From Bosea vestrisii (GTDB lineage: Bacteria > Pseudomonadota > Alphaproteobacteria > Rhizobiales > Beijerinckiaceae), in NCBI RefSeq assembly GCF_030144325.1, contig NZ_CP126307.1, forward strand, positions 1,860,001 to 1,924,000: a stretch of DNA of 64,000 nt. Reading direction: 5' to 3'. The translations under genes and the position numbers were made by a program. Every line of letters begins with the position of its first letter. Position 1 is the stretch's first letter. Shown one piece after another: positions 43,240 to 52,339 of the stretch. The notes under the pieces were generated by a model. It searched no databases. It was given only the letters and a program-made list of their open reading frames with translations, and was not told where the DNA came from.

Positions 43240-44928
43240 ATGGGGACGCAAGGCATGACGACGCAAAATGACGGAGTGCCTCGGCGGCACCCCAGCCTGT
43301 TCGAGCCGGCGACGCTGGCGCTGATCGCGATCCTCTGCGTCTTCGGCGCGATCATCGGGATGCAGTTGCTGGTGTCGCTCGGCATCACCGCCAACACCTC
43401 GCTGATCGGGGCGCTTGCCGCCATGGCGCTGGCGCGTGTGCCGCTCGCCATGTTCTCGCGCTACCGCTCGATCCATGTCCAGAACCTGGCCCAGAGCGCG
43501 ATCTCCTCGGCCACCTTCGGCGCGGCGAACAGCCTCTTGCTGCCGGTCGGCATCCCCTGGCTGCTCGGCCGTCCGGACCTGGTGCTGCCGATGCTGGCCG
43601 GCGCCTTCTTCGCCATGCTGCTCGATGGCTACCTGCTCTACCGAATGTTCGATTCCCGTGTCTTCCCGGCGACCGGCGCCTGGCCTCCGGGCGTCGCCGC
43701 CGCCGAAGCGATCAAGGCCGGCGACGAGGGCGGCCGCAAGGCGGTGCTGATGGGCGTCGGCTTCGTCACCGCCATCCTCGTAGGCTTCGTCAAGGTGCCG
43801 CTGGCCTGGATCGGCTTCGCCGGCTCGGCCGCCGTCTCCGGCATTCCGATGTCCGCCTTCGGCGTCGCCTTCATCGGCAATATCTGGGCGCTGGCCATGT
43901 TCGGCATCGGCCTGTTGCTGCGTGGCTATTCCGGCCAGATCTTCGGCGGCCCGCTCTTCGAGACCGTCATCCCCAAGGGCGACCTGATGGCCGCCTATAT
44001 CCCGCACGGCTTCATGATCGGCGCCGGCCTCGTCGCACTGCTCCAGGTCGGCCTCCTACTCTTCCGCCGCGACGAAGCCCAGAAGCAGGCCGAGGCCGCC
44101 TCCGGCACCTCCGACGCCGAGGTGAAGCGCGCACTCGGGCTCGGCACGATCGGTTATCTCGTCATCGCCATCTTCATCGCGCTCGTGGGCGGGCTGATGA
44201 CCGACATGTCGATCGGCATGCTGATCCTGTTCGTGCTCTACGCCGCCTTCGCCGCCTATGTGCATGAACTGATCGTCGGCCTGGCCGCGATGCATTCAGG
44301 CTGGTTCCCGGCCTTCGCGGTGGCGCTGATCACCCTGATCATCGGCATGCTGATCGGCTTCCCGATGCCGGCGCTGGCGCTGCTCGTCGGCTTCTCGGCC
44401 GCGACCGGTCCGGCCTTCGCCGACATGGGCTACGACCTCAAGGCCGGCTACCTCCTGCGTGGCAATGGCGCCGATCCCGCCTTCGAGCGCGAAGGCCGCC
44501 GCCAGCAGCTCTTCGCCGCGATGTTCGCTTTCGTCATCGCCGGCGCGGTCGTGCTGGTCTCCTACCAGTCCTATTTCGACCAGAACCTCGTCGCCCCCGT
44601 CGACAAGGTCTATGCCGCGACGATCAAGGCCGGCGTCGCGCCCGGTGTCGCCTGGCAGCTCTTCCTCTGGGCGATCCCCGGCGCGATCCTGCAATTTGTC
44701 GGTGGGCCGAAGCGGCAGATCGGCGTGCTCTTCGCCACCGGCCTTTTGATCAACTTCCCGATGGCGGGCTGGGCGGTGCTGGCCGGCATCCTCTGCCGCC
44801 TCGTCTGGGAGAAGCTGCGCGGCTCGTCCGGCGAAGGCGACATGGAGGTCTTCGCCGCGGGCGTCATCGCCGGCGACGCGATCTTCTCCTTCTTCGACTC
44901 CGTCTCGAAGAATTTTTTCAAGCGCTGA
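43240..44928 (+). CDS. OPT/YSL-family transporter, 562 aa
   Basis: About 14 membrane helices, starting at about residue 20 (ATLALIAILCVFGAIIGMQLLVSLGI). The central TGAWPPGVAAAEAIKAGDEGG is typical of OPT-family carriers, which move oligopeptides, metal chelates or cyclic compounds by proton symport. AAGGGG precedes ATG 43240. The 33-base gap after the hydantoinase gene and the shared operon suggest it imports the cyclic amide or peptide used by that enzyme. An internal charged loop (DEAQKQAEAASGTSDAEVKRALG) divides it in the middle. Confidence 0.8.
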   Translation: MGTQGMTTQNDGVPRRHPSLFEPATLALIAILCVFGAIIGMQLLVSLGITANTSLIGALAAMALARVPLAMFSRYRSIHVQNLAQSAISSATFGAANSLLLPVGIPWLLGRPDLVLPMLAGAFFAMLLDGYLLYRMFDSRVFPATGAWPPGVAAAEAIKAGDEGGRKAVLMGVGFVTAILVGFVKVPLAWIGFAGSAAVSGIPMSAFGVAFIGNIWALAMFGIGLLLRGYSGQIFGGPLFETVIPKGDLMAAYIPHGFMIGAGLVALLQVGLLLFRRDEAQKQAEAASGTSDAEVKRALGLGTIGYLVIAIFIALVGGLMTDMSIGMLILFVLYAAFAAYVHELIVGLAAMHSGWFPAFAVALITLIIGMLIGFPMPALALLVGFSAATGPAFADMGYDLKAGYLLRGNGADPAFEREGRRQQLFAAMFAFVIAGAVVLVSYQSYFDQNLVAPVDKVYAATIKAGVAPGVAWQLFLWAIPGAILQFVGGPKRQIGVLFATGLLINFPMAGWAVLAGILCRLVWEKLRGSSGEGDMEVFAAGVIAGDAIFSFFDSVSKNFFKR

Positions 44929-44987
44929 GGACGACAGGCCCGGCTTGGCAACAACCCGGGCCTCTGCATCTTTGGAAGGAGGCCTCC

Positions 44988-45659
44988 ATGGCCAAGCTCG
45001 GCACCCTCACCATCGGCCAGGCGCCGCGCGCCGACATCACGCCGATTCTCGATTCAGTATTGGGCCCGGAACTGCTGCGACTGCATGCCGGCGTACTCGA
45101 TGGCCTGTCGCGCAAGGAGATCAGCCGCGACTTCGCACCCGAGGCCGGCGGCGCGCTGCTGATCACCAAGCTGCTCGATGGAACCTCGGTCGTCATCGAC
45201 CGCCAGCGCACCGAGCGTGCAGCGCAAACCAAGCTCGCCGCGCTCGAAGCGGCCGGCTGCAGCACGATCCTGATGCTCTGCACCGGGCATTTCGCGAGTC
45301 TCCGGACCGAGCGTGCCCGACTGATCGAGCCGGACCGCATCCTGCCGCCGACGGTTGCGGCGCTGGTCCAGGATGCCCAACTCGGCATCATCGTGCCGCT
45401 CGCCGAGCAGATCGCCTCGGAAGCCGGGAAATGGGCGCCGCTCGCCCGCCCGCCGATCTATGCCGCCGCCTCGCCCTATGGTGGCGACGGCCCGTCGGTC
45501 TTGGAGGCCGCCGAAGCGCTCGCCGAGCGCGGCGCCGACATCCTGCTGATGGACTGCATGGGCTTCGTCGAGCGCCATCGCCAGGAGGCGGCTGCCGCCG
45601 GCCTCCCGGTCATCCTGTCGAACGCGCTGATCGCCAAGATCGTCTCGGAAGTGGTTTGA
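44988..45659 (+). CDS. aroM: AroM-family protein, 223 aa
   Basis: AroM-type sequence: GTLTIGQAPRADITPIL at the start, a middle ILMLCTGHF motif and ADILLMDCMGFVERHRQ near the end. The two Cys (LCTG and DCMG) are placed like the paired catalytic cysteines of Asp/Glu/hydantoin racemases, a superfamily to which I believe AroM belongs. In E. coli aroM sits beside aroL with no proven role. Here the operon context (hydantoinase, transporter) suggests a racemase-like role on the imported substrate (inference). Followed at once by a strong terminator. Confidence 0.85.
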   Translation: MAKLGTLTIGQAPRADITPILDSVLGPELLRLHAGVLDGLSRKEISRDFAPEAGGALLITKLLDGTSVVIDRQRTERAAQTKLAALEAAGCSTILMLCTGHFASLRTERARLIEPDRILPPTVAALVQDAQLGIIVPLAEQIASEAGKWAPLARPPIYAAASPYGGDGPSVLEAAEALAERGADILLMDCMGFVERHRQEAAAAGLPVILSNALIAKIVSEVV

Positions 45660-45683
45660 GAGCGCAGCTTCAGCGCTCTCAAA
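45655..45683. terminator. Bidirectional terminator between aroM and the extradiol dioxygenase
   Basis: Eleven-base perfect arms, TTTGAGAGCGC (45655-45665) and its complement (45673-45683), with a seven-base loop, shared by convergent genes. The first arm includes the aroM stop codon. Confidence 0.75.
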
Positions 45684-45689
45684 GCCGAG

Positions 45690-46646
45690 CTACTTCGCCG
45701 ACGGCGGTGTGCCGTGGGTGTGGAAACTCTCGATCGTCTTCAGCCCCCAGGCCTGGCCCTTCTTCCGCTCCTCTTCTGTCCAGGTCACGGTCTGCCAATC
45801 TGGATCAAGAATCAGGCGGGCGCCGGCATTGGCGATCTCGACGCGGTTGCCGGCGGGTTCGTAGACATAGAGGAAGAAGGTCTGCTGCACCGCGTGCTTG
45901 TGCGGCCCGGTCTCGATGAAGACGCCGTTCTCGAGGAAGAGATCGGCCGCCTCCAGGATGTGCTCGCGCTGGTCGACGGCGTAGGTGACATGGTGGAAGC
46001 GCCCGCGTGCCGGCGTGTGGTCGCGGGTATAGGCGATGTCGTAGCTCTTGTTGTTGACGGTGAACCAGCAGCCGCCGACCTCGCCGGAATCGAGCACGAT
46101 CTGCTCGGTCACTCGGCTGCCGAGCGCCTTCGGCATGAAGTCGCGAATTGCCGCGACGTCCTGCGCCAGCAGGTTGAGGTGGTCGAGCCGGCGCACGGCG
46201 CAGCCACGGCCATGGTTGCGCTGCGCCTGGTTCTTCAGGGCAGGCCGCTCCTTCTCGGGAGCGACATATTTGTTGGTCTCGAAATAAATCTCGAAGACAT
46301 GGTCGTCCGGGTCGCGGAAGCGATAGGCCCGGCCATGGCCGAGATCGCCCTCCACCCAGCCGATGCCGCAGCCCATCGCCTCGATCGCCGCGACGCGCCG
46401 CAGCAGCGCCGCTTCGCTGGTGGCGCGGTAGCCGATATGGCCGACGCCCGTGGTCTTCGCCGCGGTCAGCTTCAGCGTGTGGAACTCATAGTCGTCCCAG
46501 GCCCGCAGATAGACGCTGTCGCCCTCGCGCCCGCTCTCCGTCAGGCCGAAGATATTGACGAAGAAGTCGAGGCTCTCCTGCGGCTTATCGGTGAAGAGTT
46601 CGACATGGCCGAGATGGGCGATGTCGAAGCAGGGCTCCCCGCTCAT
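45690..46646 (-). CDS. Two-domain extradiol (VOC) ring-cleavage dioxygenase, 318 aa
   Basis: Type I extradiol enzyme built from two vicinal-oxygen-chelate domains. The first opens AHLGHVELFTDKPQESLDFFVNIFGL; the second holds the probable Fe(II) ligands His (RRLDHLNLLAQD), His (RFHHVTYAVD) and Glu (NRVEIANAG). It would cleave a catechol next to its diol. ATG 46646 overlaps the MetE-like stop (ATGA); the earlier frame start lies inside that gene. Last gene of the leftward catabolic run, which includes GalB, C and D-like enzymes. Confidence 0.88.
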   Translation of the reverse strand: MSGEPCFDIAHLGHVELFTDKPQESLDFFVNIFGLTESGREGDSVYLRAWDDYEFHTLKLTAAKTTGVGHIGYRATSEAALLRRVAAIEAMGCGIGWVEGDLGHGRAYRFRDPDDHVFEIYFETNKYVAPEKERPALKNQAQRNHGRGCAVRRLDHLNLLAQDVAAIRDFMPKALGSRVTEQIVLDSGEVGGCWFTVNNKSYDIAYTRDHTPARGRFHHVTYAVDQREHILEAADLFLENGVFIETGPHKHAVQQTFFLYVYEPAGNRVEIANAGARLILDPDWQTVTWTEEERKKGQAWGLKTIESFHTHGTPPSAK

Positions 46647-47752
46647 CCCCAAACCTCTTTGGCAACCTCGAGGATGCGCGAGAGCTTGGCCCATTGCTCA
46701 TCCTCGGCCAGGACATTGCCCTCCTCGGTCGAGGCGAAGCCGCATTGCGGCGACAGGCAGAGCTGTTCCAGCGGCGCGTACTTGGAGGCTTCCTCGATCC
46801 GGCGCTTGAGATTGTCCTTGCTCTCGATCTCCCCGAACTTCGAGGTCACCAGCCCGAGCACGACCTGCTTGTCGCCCTTGGGCAGGAAGCGCAGCGGCTC
46901 GAAACCGCCGGAGCGGTCGTCGTCCCACTCCATGAAATAGCCGTCGACATTGATCTCGTTGAAGACCATCTCGGCAACCGGCTCGTAGCCGCCCGAGGCG
47001 ATGAAGGTCGACTTGAAATTGCCGCGGCAGGTATGGGTGGTGATCTGCATGTCGGCCGGCTTGGCCTTGAGCGCCGCGTTGAGGACGTCGCGATAGATGA
47101 AGACCAGCTGTTCGGGGTCGTCGCCGCGCTCGGCCAGCATCTTGCGCTGCTCCGGATCGCAGAAATAGGACAGGCTGGTGTCGTCGAGCTGCAGATAGCG
47201 GCAGCCGGCATCGTAGAAGGCCTTGATCGCCTTGGCGTAGGCCTTGCCGAGATCGTCGTAGTAGTCCTCGACCCTGAGATAGGCGCTAGGATCGATCGCC
47301 TTCCGTCCACCGCGATAATGCAGCATCGACGGACTCGGGATCGTCATCTTCGGCACGCGACTGGTCGTCGAGGCCAGGAACTTGAAATGGGCGAGATGCG
47401 GATGGTCGTCCGGGAAGTCGAGCTTGCCGGTGACGCGGACCGCATGCCCCTTGGTGGTGACGCCCTTGAACTGGATGCCTGAATCGGTCTCGAAGCTGGT
47501 GACGCCGGAGAGGCCGTCGAGGAAATCGAAATGCCAGAAGGCGCGGCGGAACTCGCCATCGGTCACCGCCTGCAGGCCGACCTCCTCCTGCTTGCGGACG
47601 AGCTTTCTGATCTCTTCGTCCTCGATCGCCGTCAGCTCGGCCTGGCCGATCTCGCCGGCAGCGAGCTTGGCGCGGGCGTCCTTGACCGGCGCGCTGCGCA
47701 GCAGGCTGCCGACCATGTCGCCCCGGAACGGTGGCTTCTGTCTCTGGCTCAT
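46643..47752 (-). CDS. MetE C-terminal-like (COG0620) methyltransferase, 369 aa
   Basis: Matches the zinc-binding, TIM-barrel half of cobalamin-independent methionine synthase, without the N-terminal barrel. QLDDTSL (barrel core) and HTCRGN (His and Cys zinc ligands), with LSPQCGFAS near the end for the last Cys, are visible. Stand-alone proteins of this kind often sit in catabolic operons and move methyl or other groups between thiol and small-molecule partners. Here it lies between a Liv transporter and a ring-cleaving dioxygenase, so a role in demethylating an aromatic substrate is possible (inference). Confidence 0.82.
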   Translation of the reverse strand: MSQRQKPPFRGDMVGSLLRSAPVKDARAKLAAGEIGQAELTAIEDEEIRKLVRKQEEVGLQAVTDGEFRRAFWHFDFLDGLSGVTSFETDSGIQFKGVTTKGHAVRVTGKLDFPDDHPHLAHFKFLASTTSRVPKMTIPSPSMLHYRGGRKAIDPSAYLRVEDYYDDLGKAYAKAIKAFYDAGCRYLQLDDTSLSYFCDPEQRKMLAERGDDPEQLVFIYRDVLNAALKAKPADMQITTHTCRGNFKSTFIASGGYEPVAEMVFNEINVDGYFMEWDDDRSGGFEPLRFLPKGDKQVVLGLVTSKFGEIESKDNLKRRIEEASKYAPLEQLCLSPQCGFASTEEGNVLAEDEQWAKLSRILEVAKEVWG

Positions 47753-47783
47753 GGCGTTTCCTTTCCTCGGTTCTGTCGTTGGC

Positions 47784-48491
47784 TCAGGCGGCGGCGAGGC
47801 CGAGATGGCGCTCCAGCCGTGACGGGTCGGCGAGGAGCTCGGCGCTCCCGGCAGCGAGGACGACACGGCCGCGCTCGAGCACGATCGCCTCGTCGGTGAG
47901 GTCGAGGATCTTGCGGGCGTGCTGCTCGATCACGATCGCCGAGAGCCCTTCCTCGCGGACCAGCCGCTTCAGGGCGCGCAGCAATTCCTCGACGATGATC
48001 GGCGCGAGGCCCTCTGTGGGCTCATCGAGCAGCAAGAGCCTCGGATTGAGCATCAGCGCCCGGCCTATCGCCAGCATCTGCTGCTCGCCGCCGGAAAGCT
48101 GGTTGCCGAGATTGCCCTTGCGCTCGGCGAGGCGTGGGAACATCGCAAAGACCCGCTCCACCGTCCACGAACCGGGCTTCGCCACGGCGGTCAGGTTCTC
48201 CAGCACGGTCAGCGACTTGAAGATGTTGCGCTCCTGCGGCACCCAGCCGATGCCGGCATGGGCGCGCTGCTCGGGGGAGGCCGCAGTGATGTCTCGCCCG
48301 GCGAACGCGATCTCGCCGCCGCGGCGTCGGGTGACGCCGATTATGCTGTTGACCAAAGTGGTCTTGCCAACGCCGTTGCGGCCGAGCAGCGCGAGCGAAC
48401 GGCCCTCGGCGAGCGAAAGGTCGATGTCAAAAAGCACCATGGCCTCGCCATAGCCGGCGCTGAGGCGCTCGACGGTGAGGAGCTCAGCCAT
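47784..48491 (-). CDS. livF: Branched-chain-type ABC transporter ATPase LivF
   Basis: Walker A LGRNGVGKTT, signature LSGGEQQMLAIGRAL and Walker B LLLLDEPTEGL; the short 235-residue length and VKPGSWTVERVFAMFPRLAER-type helical region are typical of LivF. ATG 48491 overlaps the livG stop by eight bases. Part of the complete Liv system (livK-H-M-G-F) embedded in the aromatic catabolic run, so the substrate is probably an aromatic or organic acid rather than an amino acid. Confidence 0.9.
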   Translation of the reverse strand: MAELLTVERLSAGYGEAMVLFDIDLSLAEGRSLALLGRNGVGKTTLVNSIIGVTRRRGGEIAFAGRDITAASPEQRAHAGIGWVPQERNIFKSLTVLENLTAVAKPGSWTVERVFAMFPRLAERKGNLGNQLSGGEQQMLAIGRALMLNPRLLLLDEPTEGLAPIIVEELLRALKRLVREEGLSAIVIEQHARKILDLTDEAIVLERGRVVLAAGSAELLADPSRLERHLGLAAA

Positions 48492-49236
48492 GGGCGTGCT
48501 CCCCGAGATAGGCGGCGCGGACGGCCGGGTCGCGGGCGACCTCATCCGGAACGCCCTCCGCCAGCACATGGCCGTTGACCAGCACCGTGATCCGCGTCGC
48601 GAAGCGGAAGACGAGATCCATGTCGTGCTCGATCAGCAGCACCGAGACATCCTCGGGCAGGCCGGCGACCATCGCCATCAATTCGCGGCGTTCCGCCTCG
48701 GGCACACCGGCCGCCGGCTCGTCTAACAGCAGCACGCTGGGCTTGGCCGCGAAGGCGGCAGCGATCTCGATCTGCCGCTGCTTGCCATAGGGCAAGGTCG
48801 CGATGCGCTCGTCCATGATGTCGTCGAGCCTGAAGCGGGCGAGGATCTCGGCCGTCTCGGCGACGAGCTCCTTGTCCTTGTCGAGCGCACGCAAGGGCTG
48901 CCGGCCGCGGCCGAGGCGTTCGGACGTCACCAGCGCGATCATCTCGACCGGCGTCATCGTCGCGAAGAGCTGGTTGATCTGGAAGGTCCGCGCCAGCCCG
49001 CGCCCGACCCGGGCTTCGCGCGGCAGCGCGGTGATGTCCTCGCCCAGCAGCTCGACCCGACCGGAGCTTGGGCGCAGCACCCCGGTGAGCTGATTGACGA
49101 AGGTGGTCTTGCCGGCGCCGTTCGGGCCGATCAGCGCGTGGCGCGCGCCCTTCTGCAGGGTGAAATCGACATGGTCGGTCGCGGTAATGCCACCGAAGCT
49201 CTTGCAGAGGTCGAAGGTGCGCAGCGCCGCCGTCAT
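48484..49236 (-). CDS. livG: Branched-chain-type ABC transporter ATPase LivG
   Basis: Walker A GPNGAGKTT, signature-like LPYGKQRQIEIAAAF, Walker B VLLLDEPAAG and switch LIEHDMDLVFRFATRI mark a LivG-type subunit of 250 residues. The stop of livM overlaps its start (ATGA). Confidence 0.9.
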   Translation of the reverse strand: MTAALRTFDLCKSFGGITATDHVDFTLQKGARHALIGPNGAGKTTFVNQLTGVLRPSSGRVELLGEDITALPREARVGRGLARTFQINQLFATMTPVEMIALVTSERLGRGRQPLRALDKDKELVAETAEILARFRLDDIMDERIATLPYGKQRQIEIAAAFAAKPSVLLLDEPAAGVPEAERRELMAMVAGLPEDVSVLLIEHDMDLVFRFATRITVLVNGHVLAEGVPDEVARDPAVRAAYLGEHAHG

Positions 49237-50240
49237 GTCGGCGACCGCCGGCCGAGGCGCGCAACGCGGCCGACCACAGCCTTGATCCCGCCATGGATCA
49301 GTTCGCGCCCGCCGAGCACGAACAGGACAAGAAACAGCCCGATCCAGAACATCCAGTATTGCGGCGTGAAGCTCGCGATCACGTCCTGCAGCAGCTTGAA
49401 GGCGACCGCGCCGATCAGCCCGCCATAGAGGTAGCCGACCCCGCCGATGATCAGGACGAGCATCAGGTCGGCCGAGCGATGGAAGGCGAGCACGTCGAGC
49501 GAGACGAACTGCGTGGTCTGGGCGAGCAGCGCCCCGGCTGCCCCGGCATAGGCCGCCGCCAGTGCGTAGACCGCAACCAGCCGCCAGTGCAGCGGCACCC
49601 CGGAGGCGGAAGCGCGCAGCGGGTTGTCGCGGATCGCCCGCAGCGACAGGCCAAAGGGCGAGCCGACGATGCGCCGCGCCAGCACGAACAGCACGAAGAG
49701 CACGGCGAGCGAATAGAGATAGGCAACCTTGCCGAAGATATCGAACTCGAACAGCCCCAGCACAGGCCCCATCACGATTCCTTGCAGGCCGTCGGCACCG
49801 CCGGTGAGCCAGCCGAGCGAGTTCGCCAGCTCCCCCAGGATCAGCGCAACGCCGAGCGTCACCATCAGGCGCGTCAGGTCGCTGCCGCGCAGGATCAGCG
49901 GGCTGGTGAGGAGCCCGAGCAGCCCGGCGGCCCCCATGCCGACGGCGAGGCCCACCAGCGGATCGGCGCTGGCATGCTTGGCGAAGAGCCCGGCGGCATA
50001 GGCGCCGAAGCCAAAGAAGGCGGCGTGCCCGAGCGAGACGATGCCGGCATAGCCGAGGATCAGGTCGAGCGAGACGGCAAAGAGCCCGAGGATCGCGATC
50101 TCGTTCAGGATCAGGAGCTGGCGCGGCAGCAGGAAGAAGGCCGCCACCGCTAGTATCCAGAACACGATCTCGGCCGGATGCCAGCGGCGCGCGCCATAGA
50201 GCGAGCGCCGGACGCGCGCCTCGATGCCGCCGCCGCTCAT
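49233..50240 (-). CDS. livM: Branched-chain-type ABC transporter permease LivM
   Basis: About ten helices with the LivM signature stretch LGYAGIVSLGHAAFFGFGAYAAG and the cytoplasmic loop SPFGLSLRAIRDNPLRASASG that contacts the ATPases. ATG 50240 overlaps the livH stop; the longer frame to 50633 is only the antisense of livH in another frame. 335 residues. Confidence 0.9.
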   Translation of the reverse strand: MSGGGIEARVRRSLYGARRWHPAEIVFWILAVAAFFLLPRQLLILNEIAILGLFAVSLDLILGYAGIVSLGHAAFFGFGAYAAGLFAKHASADPLVGLAVGMGAAGLLGLLTSPLILRGSDLTRLMVTLGVALILGELANSLGWLTGGADGLQGIVMGPVLGLFEFDIFGKVAYLYSLAVLFVLFVLARRIVGSPFGLSLRAIRDNPLRASASGVPLHWRLVAVYALAAAYAGAAGALLAQTTQFVSLDVLAFHRSADLMLVLIIGGVGYLYGGLIGAVAFKLLQDVIASFTPQYWMFWIGLFLVLFVLGGRELIHGGIKAVVGRVARLGRRSPT

Positions 50241-51094
50241 GCCCGTCCCCTGGCGAAGAGGCCGTGCGGACGTGTGATCAGCAGGACCACCATCAGCGCG
50301 TAGATGATGAAGGCGCCGAGCTGCGGCACCAGGTACTTGCCGGTGACATCGGCGACCCCGAGCAGCATCGCGGCGAAGAACGGGCCCGAGATGGTCGAGG
50401 TGCCGCCGACGGTCACGACGATCAGGAAGTAGATCATGAACTTCAGCGGGAAGGTAGGATCGAGCCCCATCAATTCGATGCCGAGCGCACCGCCGAGGCC
50501 GGCCAGCCCGGAACCAAAGGCGAAGGTCAGCGCGAACAGGCGGTTGACCGGAATGCCGAGCCCGCGCGCCACCCTGGCATCGTCGACCGCAGCCCGAAGC
50601 CGGCTGCCGAAGCGCGTGCGGGTGAAGCCCCATTGCATCGCAAAGGCCAGGGCGCCGCAGAGCACGATGATGAAGAGCCGGTAGCGGCCGACACCGATGC
50701 CGGCGAGATCGAAGCGCCCGCTCAGCCAGGCCGGCAGATGCACGAATTGCTGGCTCGACCCCATCAGGTAGTCGGCGCCGGCGACGGCCATGAACACGAG
50801 CCCGATCGAGAACATCACCTGGTCGAGATGGCTCTTGGCGTACATCGGCCGGTAGACCAACCGCTCCAGCACCAGCCCCGTGGCGGCCGCGGCAAGGAAA
50901 GCCGCCGGCAGCGCCCAGAGAAACGGCAGGCCGAGCCGCTGCATCGCCAGCACGGTGACATAGCCACCGAGCATGGCGAAGGCGCCGTGAGCGAGGTTGA
51001 TGAAGTTCATCAACCCCATGGTCACGGACAGCCCGCAGGCCAACACGAACAGGATCATGCCGTAGGCGACGCCGTCGAACAGGATGGTGAGCAC
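50237..51094 (-). CDS. livH: Branched-chain-type ABC transporter permease LivH
   Basis: Eight or so helices, with GLSVTMGLMNFINLAHGAFAMLGGY and the loop TRFGSRLRAAVDDARVARGLGIP typical of LivH. GTG 51094 is the start, 21 bases after livK. 285 residues. Confidence 0.9.
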   Translation of the reverse strand: MLTILFDGVAYGMILFVLACGLSVTMGLMNFINLAHGAFAMLGGYVTVLAMQRLGLPFLWALPAAFLAAAATGLVLERLVYRPMYAKSHLDQVMFSIGLVFMAVAGADYLMGSSQQFVHLPAWLSGRFDLAGIGVGRYRLFIIVLCGALAFAMQWGFTRTRFGSRLRAAVDDARVARGLGIPVNRLFALTFAFGSGLAGLGGALGIELMGLDPTFPLKFMIYFLIVVTVGGTSTISGPFFAAMLLGVADVTGKYLVPQLGAFIIYALMVVLLITRPHGLFARGRA

Positions 51095-51115
51095 GTCGGG
51101 CCCGCCTTGGCCGGC

Positions 51116-52288
51116 TTACTTCTTGGCCTTGGTCGGGTCCTTGACGTTGGGGATCGTCTCGAACTCCTGATTGTAGAGCTCGCCGTTCACGCGCTCGACC
51201 TTGCGGATATAGACGTTCTGGATGATGTCGCGCGTCTCCGGATCGATCGAGATCGGCCCGCGCGGGCTTACCCAGCTCATGCCCTTCATCGCGGTGACCA
51301 GCGCCTCGCCGCCCTCGCCCTTGGTCTTCTTCAGGCCCTCATAGAGCGCGTGCATGCCGTCATAGCCGCCGACCGCCATGAAGTTCGGACGCATGCCGGG
51401 ATTGGACTTCTTGAAGCCCTCGACGAAGGCCTTGTTCTCCGGGCTGTCATGCGAAGCCGAATAGTGCTGGGCGGTGATGACGCCGAGGGCGATGTCGCCC
51501 ATGCCGTTGAGGATGTCGTCATCGGTGAGGTCGCCGGTGCCGATCAGCTTGATGCCGCTCTTGTCGAGGCCGCGCTCAACGAACTGCTTCATGAACTGGG
51601 CGCCGACGCCGGACGGCACGAAGACCAGCAGAGCCTCAGGTTTGGCGTCGGCGACGCGCTGCAGGAAGGGCGAGAAGTCCGGGTTCTGCAGGGGCACGCG
51701 GATGTTCTCGACCTGGCCACCGCCCGCCTTGAACGCCTCCGAGAACGAGCTCTCGACGTCGTGGCCCGGGCCGTAATCGGAGACGATGGTGATGACGCGC
51801 TTGGTGCCCTGCTTGGCGATCCAGGTGCCGAACGGCGCGCCGATCTGCGGCACGACCTGGCTGGTGCGCACGATGAAGGGCGAGCGCTCGGTGATGATCC
51901 CGGTCGCCGCGGCCATCACCACCATCGGCGTCTTGGCCTGCGTCGCCAGCGGAGCCGTCGCGAGCGCCAGCGGCGTCAGGCCGAAGCCCGCGATCGCGGT
52001 GACCTTGTCGTTGACGATCAGCTCTTGCGCGATGCGGCGGGTGACGTCGGCGGTACCGGTATCGTCCTTGAGGATGAGCTCGACCCTCTTGCCGGCGACG
52101 GTCGCGCCCTTCTCCTGAATGTAGAGATTGGCAGCCGCGGCGATCTGCCGGCCGGTCGAGGCGAACGGGCCGGTCATCGGCAGGATCAGGCCGATCTTGA
52201 CCGCGTCCTGCGCGAGCGCCGCGCCGCTGACCGAAGCCGCCAGCGCCAGGCCGAGCATTCCTTTGAGAACCGTCCTGCGATACGTCAT
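51116..52288 (-). CDS. livK: Branched-chain-type periplasmic binding protein LivK, 390 aa
   Basis: A signal peptide (ending ALAQ at about residue 27) is followed by the periplasmic-binding-protein type 1 fold: VKIGLILPMTGPFASTGRQIAAAANLYI, GFGLTPLALATAPLATQAKTPMVVM, VSDYGPGHD and NFMAVGGYDGMHALYEGL. Related binders in such operons take up aromatic acids. It starts 51 bases after galC-like and leads the five-gene Liv cassette. Confidence 0.9.
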   Translation of the reverse strand: MTYRRTVLKGMLGLALAASVSGAALAQDAVKIGLILPMTGPFASTGRQIAAAANLYIQEKGATVAGKRVELILKDDTGTADVTRRIAQELIVNDKVTAIAGFGLTPLALATAPLATQAKTPMVVMAAATGIITERSPFIVRTSQVVPQIGAPFGTWIAKQGTKRVITIVSDYGPGHDVESSFSEAFKAGGGQVENIRVPLQNPDFSPFLQRVADAKPEALLVFVPSGVGAQFMKQFVERGLDKSGIKLIGTGDLTDDDILNGMGDIALGVITAQHYSASHDSPENKAFVEGFKKSNPGMRPNFMAVGGYDGMHALYEGLKKTKGEGGEALVTAMKGMSWVSPRGPISIDPETRDIIQNVYIRKVERVNGELYNQEFETIPNVKDPTKAKK

Positions 52289-52339
52289 GTCGTTCCTCCC
52301 GAGTGTTTTGCGAAACCCCTTTCCGGGGCTTTCTTGTGC

